In this document: positions 40,437 to 49,733 of the stretch, one piece after another
Layout: each line of letters opens with the position of its first letter
How positions within the stretch are numbered: the first letter of the stretch is position 1
Source of the DNA: Gilliamella sp. ESL0443
GTDB taxonomy: Bacteria > Pseudomonadota > Gammaproteobacteria > Enterobacterales > Orbaceae
Assembly: GCF_019469165.1 (NCBI RefSeq)
Contig: NZ_CP048263.1
Coordinates: forward strand, 682,001 to 746,000
Length of the DNA: 64,000 bases
Reading direction: 5' to 3'
Translations under genes and position numbers: made by a program
Notes under the pieces: model-generated
Seen by the model: the letters and a program-made list of their open reading frames with translations, nothing else
Databases searched by the model: none
Told to the model about the DNA's origin: nothing

Positions 40437-41596
40437 AATAATTTTTCCTTAAGTTTGGATAATCTTTCTAAAGCTGCAATCAGCGTTGGTTCTTGTTTAG
40501 CAAAATGGAAACGAATATAACGATATTCAGGATGTTTAAAAAAGGCCGATCCCGGCACAGCTGCTACGCCGACTTCTTTAATTAACCATTCGCAAAATTC
40601 AAAATCGGTCTTAAATGGATTAAACGCCGAAATATCCACTAAAACATAATACGCACCTTGAGGCTCATAATAAGCAAGGCCTAACTCATCTAATCCGTTC
40701 AAAAATAAACGGCGCTTAGCGGTGTAAGTTTCGGTCAATTGTTGATAATAATCATCCCCTAAAGCTAACCCTGCACAAGCTGCTTTTTGTAGTGGGGCAG
40801 CAGCGCCAACGGTAAGAAAATCATGGATCATCTTACAACCATCTATAATTCTTTTATCAGCAATAATATAACCAAGGCGCCAACCGGTTATCGAATAGGT
40901 TTTCGACAACGAGCTACAACAAATAGTCCGCTCTTTCATATTTGGAAAACTTGCCAAATAAAGATGCTTATGCGGAGCGTAAACCATATGCTCATATACT
41001 TCATCGGTAATAATGTAAGCATCAAACTCAATCGCCAATTGACTGATATAATCAAGCTCATCCTTAGTAAATACCTTGCCACAAGGATTGCTAGGATTAC
41101 ATAAAATCAGCGCCTTAGCGCCTTGCTCAAACGCTTCACGAAGTTGCTGTTTATCAAATTCAAATGTCGGCGGGATCAAAGGCACATAAATTGGGGTGGC
41201 ATCAGAAAGAATGGCGTCCGCTCCGTAATTCTCATAAAACGGCGAAAAGATAATAACTTTATCTTTTGGATTACAAACCGTCATTACCGCACACATCATC
41301 GCCTCGGTGCTACCACAAGTTACCAACACGTTTTCGTCTGGGTTGATATCAATTTGCATTAACTTTTGTTGCTTTTTAGCTAACAGACGCCGAAACTCAG
41401 CTGATCCCCAAGTGATCTCATATTGATGAGGACCACAATCGGCAGCTTGTTTTAACGCATCGATTAAAGGTTTCGGCGGATCAAAATCTGGAAAACCCTG
41501 TGACAAATTGATAGCTTGATATTGATTAGCGATCCGAGTCATCCGACGGATAACCGAATCGGAAAAGTGATCGAGTCGATAGGCTAGTTTATGCAT
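40421..41596 (-). CDS. PLP-dependent aminotransferase (methionine/KAT type)
   Basis: 391 residues. INLSQGFPDFDPPKPLI, the NPSNPCGKVF loop, DEVYEHMVY and the PLP lysine in CCSSLSKTYSITGWRLGY identify a class I/II aminotransferase close to YbdL-type methionine aminotransferases. It overlaps metQ by 16 bp at the head of an operon with metQNI and a hydroxyacid oxidase, suggesting interconversion of methionine and its keto acid. Substrate is inferred from context. Confidence 0.85.
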   Translation of the reverse strand: MHKLAYRLDHFSDSVIRRMTRIANQYQAINLSQGFPDFDPPKPLIDALKQAADCGPHQYEITWGSAEFRRLLAKKQQKLMQIDINPDENVLVTCGSTEAMMCAVMTVCNPKDKVIIFSPFYENYGADAILSDATPIYVPLIPPTFEFDKQQLREAFEQGAKALILCNPSNPCGKVFTKDELDYISQLAIEFDAYIITDEVYEHMVYAPHKHLYLASFPNMKERTICCSSLSKTYSITGWRLGYIIADKRIIDGCKMIHDFLTVGAAAPLQKAACAGLALGDDYYQQLTETYTAKRRLFLNGLDELGLAYYEPQGAYYVLVDISAFNPFKTDFEFCEWLIKEVGVAAVPGSAFFKHPEYRYIRFHFAKQEPTLIAALERLSKLKEKLLCLKN

Positions 41597-41957
41597 TGTT
41601 TTTTATATATTAAAATTATGAAGTTGGAGATTATAATATAAATCTTTCTATAACGGTTAAATAATATATTTATATATAGTTATATTTTTTTCTTATAACG
41701 GAATCGAAAATAGCGACTAGAATTTGAAAAAGTTGAGGAGCGGGGTTTTTGATCTTATAAATTCCACTTCAAAATTATTTAATGATCAACATTATTAATT
41801 TCAAACGATAAGATAACATTTTTTAAGATCAATAATTATGATTATTAAAGTTTTGTAAGTGTTATATTTCCAATTAAAACAATTGGTAGTTGTTTTTTCA
41901 ATCATGCTTTTTTATGATCGTCTTTACGAAAGTTAACAATCTAAGGTAAAAAAAGTA
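41597..41957 (+). other. Gene-free stretch between the aminotransferase gene and adhesin copy 1
   Basis: AT-rich spacer containing one dispersed repeat (41731) and, towards its right end, the sequence conserved upstream of the adhesin copies (ACGAAAGTTAACAATCTA about 25 bp before the -35). No open frame with a ribosome site was seen. Confidence 0.6.
41731..41753 (+). repeat. Dispersed repeat, copy b
   Basis: Exact AGTTGAGGAGCGGGGTTTTT core, 227 bp before the adhesin copy 1 promoter. Confidence 0.9.
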
Positions 41958-41986
41958 TTGCACCTGTTTTTTTCAGTCACTATACT
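41958..41986 (+). promoter_or_regulatory. Promoter of adhesin copies 1-2
   Basis: TTGCAC, 17 bp, TATACT. The same pair with the same spacer is conserved ahead of copies 3, 4, 6 and 7, including the CAGT-AC just before the -10. Confidence 0.72.
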
Positions 41987-42087
41987 TTTTACATAATTTT
42001 AGCGGGATAGCTAAAACAATAAATAGAAAAATAGTAAATAAATCAAAAATATACTTGACAGGATTGTCGCAGATGTTCTATAATTTT

Positions 42088-42108
42088 CAACAGGCAACAG
42101 GCAACAGG
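42088..42108 (+). repeat. Heptanucleotide tract (CAACAGG)x3, copy 1
   Basis: Three exact 7-bp units followed by CAACT, starting 15 nt after the family ATG at 42073. With three units the ATG frame meets TAA after 19 codons; four units would join the downstream open frame. Confidence 0.9.
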
Positions 42109-42219
42109 CAACTTGGCCAACCTCTAATTTAAATTCGCTAAACTTAAGCGCTCAATCTTCATTTTTCACAAAAGTTCATTTTTTCGCTAAATTCAGCGAA
42201 ATTTCCAAAATTTTTGCGC

Positions 42220-42247
42220 GATCTTTTTTACGATCCTTTAAACGATC
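42220..42247 (+). repeat. GATC sites at 12-bp spacing, copy 1
   Basis: GATC at 42220, 42232 and 42244, in the leader-coding part, encoding Arg-Ser every fourth residue. Confidence 0.75.
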
Positions 42248-42260
42248 TCTTTTATCGGAG

Positions 42261-43607
42261 TTGATCTTTCTCGGCTTGTTTTTTTTGATCCCTTTTTCTA
42301 GCCATGCATTAACCTCTAAAACAACCAATATAATTCATGGTAGTGTGCCGTATCTAACTTACGATGGTGGTCATACTCGTATTGTTGATACTGAAGGTTT
42401 ATTAAGTATTACGCTATCCAATGGAATGCAATACACACCATCAACGAATAATTCATCCAGAACACCAATAGAGTTACCTGAAGTTGGTCAAAGTTTTGCA
42501 GATATAGGTATGATGGTGCCAACTAACACTGATTTTGTTGAACTCAATACGCTAGTTGATTCGCCATATAATTATTGGGGAGATGATGATGGAGATGGTG
42601 ATGTTACTGCAACCGGTACTTTAAGTTTATCTATCGAGGATAAATACGATCAACCTGTATCGCGTGATACTGTACTATCGATTTGTAATGCGCCTTATAG
42701 GGTTGAATTAGTTAGTACTGAAGGTAGCTTAACCACACGTTATGGCATACCTAATAGTCGTAGTTTTAGCGCTGGAAATGTGACCTATTATATAAATGCT
42801 AAGGTTGCACCAGAGGTTTGTTTTGCCAGACCTAATTTAGCATTAGGCGATCTTAATGAGAACGGTTATGATATAGACTTCCGTGGTCCAGCTTCGATTT
42901 GGAACCCAAGTAAAGGGTTTCTTACTCAAACACTTTCCCCGTTATTTTATGGTCAAAATTTTCCGACTACTGGTGCTAACAACTTATACTTTGATTTAGA
43001 CATTATCGGTAGTGATCAACCATTGTCTTGGTCTCCAGTTTCTCATGGCGGTATCACCGCGACAATGACTAATTCTACCGCTACAAGTGTACGCGTTACC
43101 TTAACCGGTCCAGTTGCGAGTTCATCCCAATGGGCATCTAATCCCCCAGATAGTATTGCTATACCTACTTTACCTCAGATATTCGAGTTAGTCGGACGAG
43201 ATAGTCAAGGTAATAAAGCTGTTAAGTATGGATTTGAGTTAAAACAGTGGTTCGTCAATCGAGGCACTAGCTCTTACCATTATTCGGATACATTATCTTG
43301 GTGTAATAGTCTAGGTTATCGGATGGTTAAGATAAAAGATTTAACTAATGCTGTTCGTTCAGCAAAAGGAGAAACTATATCTGGCGCTACGCCTTCATCA
43401 TCGGGTAATTATTACCAGCGTCAGATTGGTGCAGGCCTTTTTACCGAGTGGGGAAATCTGTCCGACTACACCAACTCAAATTTCAATTTCAGCTTTTACT
43501 GGACAAACGACCCTATTGATAGAGACCATTTTGTCGTGTCTGCATCCAACGGTGCTGTGGGTTGGTTTAACTACTACACTCAATACGGGCTTTGCGTTTC
43601 GCCTTAG
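42261..43607 (+). CDS. Secreted adhesin-like paralogue, copy 1 (frame-off)
   Basis: 448 residues if a TTG at 42261 is used; the frame is open without a stop back to 42084, through the heptamer tract. The family ATG (42073, after AGGA) is in another frame, so this copy appears OFF. The leader is Arg/Ser/Phe-rich, then a hydrophobic core ending SSHA before mature LTSKTTN. The mature part has an acidic WGDDDGDGDV loop, ICNAPY, VCFA, the core FELVGRDSQGNKAVKYGFELKQWF and a C-terminal domain with WCNSLGYRMVKIKDLTNA and GLFTEWGNL, closing GLCVSP. Four cysteines may form two disulfides. It resembles a DUF823-type adhesin module (recalled). Copy 2 follows after about 63 nt with no terminator. Confidence 0.75.
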   Translation: MIFLGLFFLIPFSSHALTSKTTNIIHGSVPYLTYDGGHTRIVDTEGLLSITLSNGMQYTPSTNNSSRTPIELPEVGQSFADIGMMVPTNTDFVELNTLVDSPYNYWGDDDGDGDVTATGTLSLSIEDKYDQPVSRDTVLSICNAPYRVELVSTEGSLTTRYGIPNSRSFSAGNVTYYINAKVAPEVCFARPNLALGDLNENGYDIDFRGPASIWNPSKGFLTQTLSPLFYGQNFPTTGANNLYFDLDIIGSDQPLSWSPVSHGGITATMTNSTATSVRVTLTGPVASSSQWASNPPDSIAIPTLPQIFELVGRDSQGNKAVKYGFELKQWFVNRGTSSYHYSDTLSWCNSLGYRMVKIKDLTNAVRSAKGETISGATPSSSGNYYQRQIGAGLFTEWGNLSDYTNSNFNFSFYWTNDPIDRDHFVVSASNGAVGWFNYYTQYGLCVSP

Positions 43608-43670
43608 TTACGTTAATGAGTAAGCATAAAAATATATAAATCAGAATATTAATCAGCAAGGATGCCAACT

Positions 43671-45173
43671 ATGCATTATAATTTCAAATATCGACAACAC
43701 AGGTTAAATTATTATTTAAATTTATTTAATTTAAGCATTCAACGCTTATTTTTCCATTTCAGTTTATTCATCCACGAAAATTTAAGAACGCTTTGCCGCT
43801 CATTGCGAAGTGCTTTTCAATGCTTATTTCGTGGTTCCAAATTATCCCGGCAAATCTTTTTAGTGTTAATGGTGGTTACTTTTCATCCTTTTCCTGGCCA
43901 TGCGTTAACATCTAAAACATCAAATGTTGTTAATGGTAATGTTCCGTATTTAACATTTGATGGCGGTCGCACACGTGCAATTAATACCGACGGTTTGCTA
44001 GGGATTACTTTATCAAATGGAATGAGATATACCCCGTCAACGAATAATTCATCAAATTTTCCAATAGTGCTACCGATAGTAGGGCAAAGTTTTGCAGATA
44101 TCAGTATGTTTGTGCCAACTAATACCAATTCAGTTGCGCTCAGTACCGTTATCGGTTGGCCATATAATTATTGGGGCGATGATGATGGTGATGGTGATAT
44201 TTCTGCGACAGGCAGTTTAAATTTATCTATTTTTGATAAAAACGACCAACCTGTTTCACGTTATACTGTACTGGATATTTGTAATGCGCCCTACCGAATT
44301 GTATTAAGTAATACATTCAGTACATTGAGTTCACGTTATGGTGTTCCGAATAGCCGTTTCTATGGTGCTGGAAATGTAACATATTATGTTAAACCTAATT
44401 TACCGCCAGCGATTTGTTTTGTTAAGCCAAATGTTGTTCATGAGAGAAGAGAGTACAATGGTCCAGATTGGTTGTGGGACAGTAATAAAGGTTTTCGGAT
44501 TCAGTCAACATCCCCATCATCTTATAACTTAAATTTTCCTACAACGGGTGCTCATGGTTTGTACTTTGATTTGGATATTGGTGGTGTGGGTCCGCTGTCA
44601 TGGGCGCCTGTTTCACGAGAGGGTATAACCGCGAATATGTACTATTTAAACAATACCACTCTACGCGTTACATTAACCGGTCCAGTAATTCCGCCATCTC
44701 AATGGCATTCTAAGAATCCTAATCGTATAGCTAAGCCGACTCTACCCCAGACCTTCGAGTTAATTGGTCGTGACAGTCGAGGTAACGAAGTTGTTAAGTA
44801 TGGTTTTGTGTTAAATAAGTGGTTTGTTAATAACGGTGATGGGGTTAATAAACTGGATGAATTAAGTGCGTTGTGTAAAAAAATAGGAGGTTATAAAGTT
44901 GTGACGGTAAGGGATTTAACTAATGCAAATTTTGATGGCTTAGGTGCTACCCCATCATCATCAGGTAATCATTTTCAGCGACGAATTGGTGCAGGGCTCT
45001 TGTCAGAGTGGGGCACTGTGTACCTATACTCTGGAGCCAATTTCTACAACGATTGGTATGTGACTCGTAATAAGTTAGGTAGCAATTCGATTGTAGTGCA
45101 TTTAGGCACAGGTCTTGCAAAAGTGGCGCGATTATATGATACAAAAGCTGGTATGCTTTGTGTTGTACCTTAA
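43671..45173 (+). CDS. Secreted adhesin-like paralogue, copy 2 (no heptamer tract, open frame)
   Basis: 500 residues from the ATG at 43671, with AAGGA 8 nt upstream; an ATG at 43662 overlaps that site. The start Met-His-Tyr-Asn-Phe parallels the family start, and RLFFHFSLFIHENLR aligns with the leader of copy 6, showing that the long leader is real coding sequence. Heptamers are absent, so this copy is always in frame. The signal peptide ends FPGHA before LTSKTSN. Mature features: WGDDDGDGDI, ICNAPY, ICFV, FELIGRDSRGNEVVKYGF, LCKKIGGYKVVTVRDLTNA, GLLSEWGTV and MLCVVP. It has no own promoter of the family type, so it probably depends on the copy 1 message. Confidence 0.8.
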   Translation: MHYNFKYRQHRLNYYLNLFNLSIQRLFFHFSLFIHENLRTLCRSLRSAFQCLFRGSKLSRQIFLVLMVVTFHPFPGHALTSKTSNVVNGNVPYLTFDGGRTRAINTDGLLGITLSNGMRYTPSTNNSSNFPIVLPIVGQSFADISMFVPTNTNSVALSTVIGWPYNYWGDDDGDGDISATGSLNLSIFDKNDQPVSRYTVLDICNAPYRIVLSNTFSTLSSRYGVPNSRFYGAGNVTYYVKPNLPPAICFVKPNVVHERREYNGPDWLWDSNKGFRIQSTSPSSYNLNFPTTGAHGLYFDLDIGGVGPLSWAPVSREGITANMYYLNNTTLRVTLTGPVIPPSQWHSKNPNRIAKPTLPQTFELIGRDSRGNEVVKYGFVLNKWFVNNGDGVNKLDELSALCKKIGGYKVVTVRDLTNANFDGLGATPSSSGNHFQRRIGAGLLSEWGTVYLYSGANFYNDWYVTRNKLGSNSIVVHLGTGLAKVARLYDTKAGMLCVVP

Positions 45174-45297
45174 CTATTTTTTACATCCTAATTTTTAAGG
45201 GAGTTGGGATAGAAAAAACGTTATTAATTGATGGCAGACTTGAAGTCACAACCAATGCGATAAAAAAGCGATTTTGCGGCTAAGCGACGCTTCAATT

Positions 45298-45320
45298 ACC
45301 CGCCTCGGCGGGTTTATTTT
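45298..45320 (+). terminator. Terminator after adhesin copy 2
   Basis: ACCCGC-CTCG-GCGGGT followed by TTATTTTT. The preceding AAAAAAGCGATTTTGCGG is a 3' sequence shared in variant form by the other copies. The remainder of the 336-bp gap holds only a dispersed repeat. Confidence 0.8.
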
Positions 45321-45341
45321 TGAGGTGTTTTATCGCAAAAA

Positions 45342-45363
45342 AGTTGAGGAGCGGGGTTTTTGA
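45342..45363 (+). repeat. Dispersed repeat, copy c
   Basis: Exact 20-bp core just after the copy 2 terminator. Confidence 0.9.
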
Positions 45364-45509
45364 ATGATCATTTTTATAAAAAAATCCCCCTCAATCTTAA
45401 ATATCTAATTTATCTATTAGAGTGAAAGCTGAAATCTATATAACCTAGTTAACTTTCTACGTTAAAATAACTAACTTTATTTTTTATCGCAAATTAAAGG
45501 ACAAACCTA

Positions 45510-45851
45510 ATGACAACCGAATTGACAACGCTTGATAAGATTAAACGCCAAATTGCCGAAAATCCGATTATTCTTTATATGAAAGGTTCGCCAAAATTGC
45601 CAAGTTGTGGTTTTTCAGCTCAAGCTGTGCAGGTGTTATCGCAATGTGGTGTGCCGTTTGCGTATGTTGATATTCTACAAAATCCAGATATTCGTGCTGA
45701 ATTGCCAAAATTTGCTAACTGGCCAACCTTTCCACAACTTTGGGTTGAAGGGGAGTTGATTGGTGGTTGTGATATTATGTTAGAGATGTTTCAAACAGGT
45801 GAACTGCAAACCTTGATCAAAGAGACGGCAGAAAATCATAAAAACGATTAA
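45510..45851 (+). CDS. grxD: Monothiol glutaredoxin 4
   Basis: 113 residues. The monothiol active site is SCGFS with C33, preceded by LYMKGSPKLP; WPTFPQLWVEGELIGGCDIMLEM binds glutathione and the shared 2Fe-2S cluster. Grx4-type proteins carry iron-sulfur clusters with BolA partners in the cytosol. AAAGGA precedes the ATG. It is convergent with rnt across a terminator, as in enterobacteria. Confidence 0.96.
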   Translation: MTTELTTLDKIKRQIAENPIILYMKGSPKLPSCGFSAQAVQVLSQCGVPFAYVDILQNPDIRAELPKFANWPTFPQLWVEGELIGGCDIMLEMFQTGELQTLIKETAENHKND

Positions 45852-45861
45852 TAATGTTGAG

Positions 45862-45888
45862 AAAGAGAGCGCTAAGCTCTCTTTTTTT
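45862..45888 (+). terminator. Terminator of grxD
   Basis: AAAGAGAGC / GCTCTCTTT stem, loop GCTAA, then a T run. Confidence 0.88.
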
Positions 45889-45897
45889 ATATTTTGA

Positions 45898-46530
45898 CTA
45901 TTCTTCTGTTTTCGACTCGACTAAAGGCCAGCCACCTAATCGTTTAAAACGGTTAACGATTTCACAAAATAAAATAGCAGTTTTTTCGGTATCATAAAGA
46001 GCTGAATGTGCTTGTTTATGATCGAACGGGATATTTGCCGTTTCGCAGGCTTTAGCCAGAACTGTTTGCCCAAAGACTAAACCACAAAGTGATGCCGTAT
46101 CAAAAGTCGCAAAAGGGTGGAAAGGGTTGCGTTTAATACCCGCTCTTTCAGCCGCATTCATCAAAAAACTGTGATCAAAATGCGCATTATGTGCCACTAT
46201 TACAGCACGGGTACAGTCATTGGCTTTGATTCCGGTGCGAACTAATTTAAAGATTGCCTCAATTGCCTCTTTCTCTTCAACCGCGCCTCGTAACGGATTA
46301 TTGGGATCAATGCCGTTAAAAGCTAACGCTGTTGGCTCTAAAATAGCATCGGCAAAGGGATTGACATTAAATTGCAATGTTTTATCAGGCTCGAGCCAGC
46401 CGTCATCTGTCATTTTAAGCGTAATGGCTGCGATTTCTAAAATAGCATTGAGTTTTGGATCAAATCCGGAGGTTTCTATATCGATAACCACGGGATAAAA
46501 TCCTCGAAAGCGTTCACAAAGTTTTGGCAC
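45898..46530 (-). CDS. rnt: Ribonuclease T
   Basis: 210 residues starting at a GTG. DEDD exonuclease motifs are visible: [12 protein letters not shown] (Exo I), [13 protein letters not shown] (Exo II) and [15 protein letters not shown] (Exo III, DEDDh histidine). Phe-rich [17 protein letters not shown] and [12 protein letters not shown] match the RNase T residues that stack on the substrate end. It trims tRNA and stable RNA 3' ends. It faces grxD. Confidence 0.96.
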   Translation of the reverse strand: MPKLCERFRGFYPVVIDIETSGFDPKLNAILEIAAITLKMTDDGWLEPDKTLQFNVNPFADAILEPTALAFNGIDPNNPLRGAVEEKEAIEAIFKLVRTGIKANDCTRAVIVAHNAHFDHSFLMNAAERAGIKRNPFHPFATFDTASLCGLVFGQTVLAKACETANIPFDHKQAHSALYDTEKTAILFCEIVNRFKRLGGWPLVESKTEE

Positions 46531-46977
46531 AATAGTTAGTCTTATCTATCTAAAATGAGAGGTATTATGCCAGTTTTTACTTTTTTCGCCTAGTTTTACC
46601 TACTTAAATCAATTAAGTTTTTAACTTAGTATGACGAGGTAATTCTCTTAAGTTTTATTCTCTATAGACGTTATTTGCCTCTTACTTATCCTATTTTGCT
46701 TTGCTACAAATTTTACTACTGTGCGTTAAGTATATATCAAGCATGTTGTCCCGAAATCTAAACGAGCCAAGTGAGTGATTAAATTTGAGACTTAATCTTG
46801 AATAAGCAGGATGGTAAAAGACTTAAAATAATTGTTTAATTAATCATAATATCGGGTGAGATATTACGAGAAAGCGACTATAATTAGCGCCAAACAAAAG
46901 GGCGAAAAGTTTATTTGGTAATCTTAAGCATTTTGTTAAGACTGTTTTAGTTTAATTCTAAGGTTTGCGAGGGCATT
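46531..46977 (+). other. Gene-free stretch between rnt and the Nif3-like gene
   Basis: About 450 bp with no open frame worth calling, no strong hairpin and no repeat. A TATAAT at 46879-46884 (poor -35) about 94 nt before the next gene is a possible promoter; the left end should hold the rnt promoter. Confidence 0.45.
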
Positions 46978-47736
46978 GTGCATAATTTCGAACTTCAACA
47001 CATCATTGATACACATCTGCAAGTGACACGATATCGTGACTATGCGCCAAATGGTTTGCAAGTTCAAGGGCGACCAGAGATTAGCAAAATTGTGACAGGG
47101 GTAACGGCTTGTCAGTTATTGTTAGATAAAGCGGTCGAGCTAAATGCTGATGCGATTCTTGTTCATCATGGCTATTTTTGGAAAAATGAGCCAGAGACGA
47201 TTACTGGCATTAAGTATCATCGAATGAAGACGTTACTTAGCCATGATATCAATTTATATAGTTATCATCTTCCATTAGATGGTCATCCAGTATTGGGTAA
47301 TAATGTGTTGCTTGGGCAAATGTTTGATATTACGGTTGATGCGCGTGATGATATTACCGATTTGCTTTTTAAAGGCACGTTAGCGAATCCATTAACCGCA
47401 ATTGAATTTAAACAGCTACTTGAACAGAAGCTACATAATGGTCGCCACTCAGTTTTATTTTGTGGTGATAATGCGCCAGCAGTGATTAAGCGAATTGCAT
47501 GGTGTAGTGGTGGTGGTCAAGATTTTCTTGAATCAGCCGCTCAGCAAGGGGTTGATGCGTTTTTTACAGGCGAGGTATCGGAACGAACCATTCACATTGC
47601 CCGTGAATATGGTGTCAATTTTTATGCTTGCGGACATCATGCCACAGAGCGATATGGTATAAAAACATTAGGAGAATGGTTATCGACTAACCATGGCTTA
47701 GAAACTATTTTTATCGATATTGATAATCCTGCATAA
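46978..47736 (+). CDS. Nif3/YbgI-family dinuclear metal protein
   Basis: 252 residues from a GTG with GAGG 5 nt upstream. RYRDYAPNGLQVQG, DAILVHHGYFWKNEP, LYSYHLPLDGHP, FFTGEVSERTIHIA and FYACGHHATERYG contain the histidines and glutamate of the two-metal site of the Nif3/YbgI family. The family is often labelled GTP cyclohydrolase 1 type 2 but its physiological role is unsettled. The length and motifs match E. coli YbgI. Confidence 0.9.
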   Translation: MHNFELQHIIDTHLQVTRYRDYAPNGLQVQGRPEISKIVTGVTACQLLLDKAVELNADAILVHHGYFWKNEPETITGIKYHRMKTLLSHDINLYSYHLPLDGHPVLGNNVLLGQMFDITVDARDDITDLLFKGTLANPLTAIEFKQLLEQKLHNGRHSVLFCGDNAPAVIKRIAWCSGGGQDFLESAAQQGVDAFFTGEVSERTIHIAREYGVNFYACGHHATERYGIKTLGEWLSTNHGLETIFIDIDNPA

Positions 47737-47832
47737 CAAAAGTTGAATTTAAATAAGAAATATCGCATACTTATTCGCAGTTTTTTTAATCTTTAAGTTG
47801 TTTTATAAACACAGAATATGAGAGGTCGCTTT

Positions 47833-48711
47833 ATGTTTACAGGAAGTCTGGTCGCACTTGTTACTCCAATGGATACGAAAGGAAATGTGGACCATGTAAG
47901 CCTAAAAAAAATGGTCGAATATCATATTGAAAATGGCACATCTGCTATTGTATCAGTAGGAACTACTGGCGAATCAGCAACGCTTGATCATCATGAGCAC
48001 ATTGATGTTATTAAACGCACTATTGATTATGCAGATGGTCGAATTGATATTATTGCTGGCACAGGTTCAAATGCCACCAAAGAAGCGATCGAATTAACTC
48101 GTCAAGTTGAAAATATCGGTGTAGTTGGTTGCTTAACGGTAGCGCCTTACTACAATAAACCAACGCAAGAAGGTTTATACCAACACTTCAAAGCTATTGC
48201 AGAAAGTTCTCCATTACCTCAAATTATTTATAATGTTCCTGGTCGTACTTGTAGTGACATTAAACCAGAAACTGTCGGTCGATTAGCTAAAATTAAAAAC
48301 ATTGTTGCGTTAAAAGATGCAACGGGTGATCTGTCTCGCGTTTACAAAACTCGTAAATTAGTTGGCGAAGATTTTAAGCTATTAAGTGGTGATGATGCGA
48401 CTTTCTTAGACTTTATCATTTTAGGTGGTGATGGTGTTATCTCGGTAACCGCTAACGTAGCAGCGAAACAAGTTGCAACCGTTTGTGAATTGGCATTTAA
48501 TAACCAAATCCAACAAGCACGCACGTTAAACGATACTTTAATGGGTCTTCATACTCATCTATTTATTGAACCAAACCCAACGCCAGCAAAATGGGCGTGT
48601 ACTCGTTTAGGTTTAATGGCAAACGGCACTATACGTTTACCATTAGTGCCATTGAGTGATGCTTCTATTCCTGTAGTTGAACAAGCATTAAAAGATGCTA
48701 AATTAATTTAA
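47833..48711 (+). CDS. dapA: 4-hydroxy-tetrahydrodipicolinate synthase
   Basis: 292 residues from the ATG at 47833 (GAGAGG upstream); the product then starts [14 protein letters not shown], like the E. coli enzyme of the same length. The Schiff-base lysine is K161 in [11 protein letters not shown], with [11 protein letters not shown] binding pyruvate and IIYNVPGRT carrying the catalytic tyrosine. It commits aspartate semialdehyde to lysine and cell-wall diaminopimelate. bamC follows 34 nt later, the standard dapA-bamC-purC order. Confidence 0.97.
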   Translation: MFTGSLVALVTPMDTKGNVDHVSLKKMVEYHIENGTSAIVSVGTTGESATLDHHEHIDVIKRTIDYADGRIDIIAGTGSNATKEAIELTRQVENIGVVGCLTVAPYYNKPTQEGLYQHFKAIAESSPLPQIIYNVPGRTCSDIKPETVGRLAKIKNIVALKDATGDLSRVYKTRKLVGEDFKLLSGDDATFLDFIILGGDGVISVTANVAAKQVATVCELAFNNQIQQARTLNDTLMGLHTHLFIEPNPTPAKWACTRLGLMANGTIRLPLVPLSDASIPVVEQALKDAKLI

Positions 48712-48745
48712 AATTGACTATAACCTTACTTAAAAGCAGAAATCT

Positions 48746-49495
48746 ATGTTGAATAAAACTGAATTGAAAAGCAATGCCTTTAAAAAACTAGCTGTTTTAT
48801 CGGTTATTACATCGATGTTTATGGTTGGATGTAGTAGCGATCAAAGTTATAAACGAGAGGTTGATGGCAATGAAGATTACCTCAATTCGCCCGCTTTAAA
48901 AGCGTTAATTATTCCTGAAGGTGTTTCTGTACCAGTCGAATCTGGTGATTTTTATGTGGACAACAACAAAATTGATGGTGCTGTTGGTAAACAACTTGAT
49001 ATTCGTCCACCAACATTAGCTATTGCAACTATCCCAGAATCTTTTGTACATCATGAACAGAACACTGTTACCTTTAATGTGCCAGTAAGTTATGGTGTAT
49101 GGAATAGTATTCCAAATACGTTAAATAAACAAAATATACGGGTTAGTTCAAGCGATAGTAAAACCATTAAAACGAATAATGCAATTATTTCTCGCCAAGA
49201 TGAACAACAACCGGTTGAGGCTTCTTTTGTCTTTACCCGCCATAATTTAGGCGCAACAGAAACTATCACTATCGTATTAAGTTCATTAACGCGTAGTGGT
49301 GAAAACCTTATGTCACAACCGATCGAAGTTCAGCGTTATGTAGTTGGATTATTTAATCAAATAATGGATGATGTCGCACCTGAATCGCTACGAACTGTGC
49401 CGGTTAAAACAGATGAAAAAGAATCAGATCCTAATAAAGAGCTGAAAGAAGATCTTAAAGACAGTATCAGAGATAGCATCAGAAATGATCGCTAA
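48746..49495 (+). CDS. bamC: Outer-membrane assembly lipoprotein BamC, short form
   Basis: 249 residues versus 344 in E. coli. The signal peptide ends at the lipobox MVGC; YKREVDGNEDYLNSPALKALIIPEGVSVPVESGDFYV is the unstructured region that binds BamD, quoted in part (about 33-70). LDIRPPTLAIATIPE follows. One domain (about 90-215) remains, and the protein ends in a charged Lys/Asp/Arg tail where the second helix-grip domain should be. No frameshift is seen. Position between dapA and purC supports the call. Confidence 0.85.
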   Translation: MLNKTELKSNAFKKLAVLSVITSMFMVGCSSDQSYKREVDGNEDYLNSPALKALIIPEGVSVPVESGDFYVDNNKIDGAVGKQLDIRPPTLAIATIPESFVHHEQNTVTFNVPVSYGVWNSIPNTLNKQNIRVSSSDSKTIKTNNAIISRQDEQQPVEASFVFTRHNLGATETITIVLSSLTRSGENLMSQPIEVQRYVVGLFNQIMDDVAPESLRTVPVKTDEKESDPNKELKEDLKDSIRDSIRNDR

Positions 49496-49733
49496 TTTAA
49501 CGATCAGATAATCTTTCATCTAAACGAGTTAAAACCGCGTAAAGCCGATTTTAACCCAATAGCGGAGTAACTTACCTTTGCTATATAAATGAATGTTTAT
49601 AAATACAGTTTATGACTACAGTTTATAAATACGGTTTATAGCTAACACTTATAACGGCAAGGTACTTGATTTGAAATTAAGGGGCGAATAGCTCCTTAAT
49701 TATTTATTGGCAATTTGATATAAGGTTATAAAC

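Noticed and set aside
42088-42113. Short tandem repeats considered as a CRISPR remnant
   Set aside because: Units are 7 bp without spacers and lie inside a reading frame; no cas genes are present.
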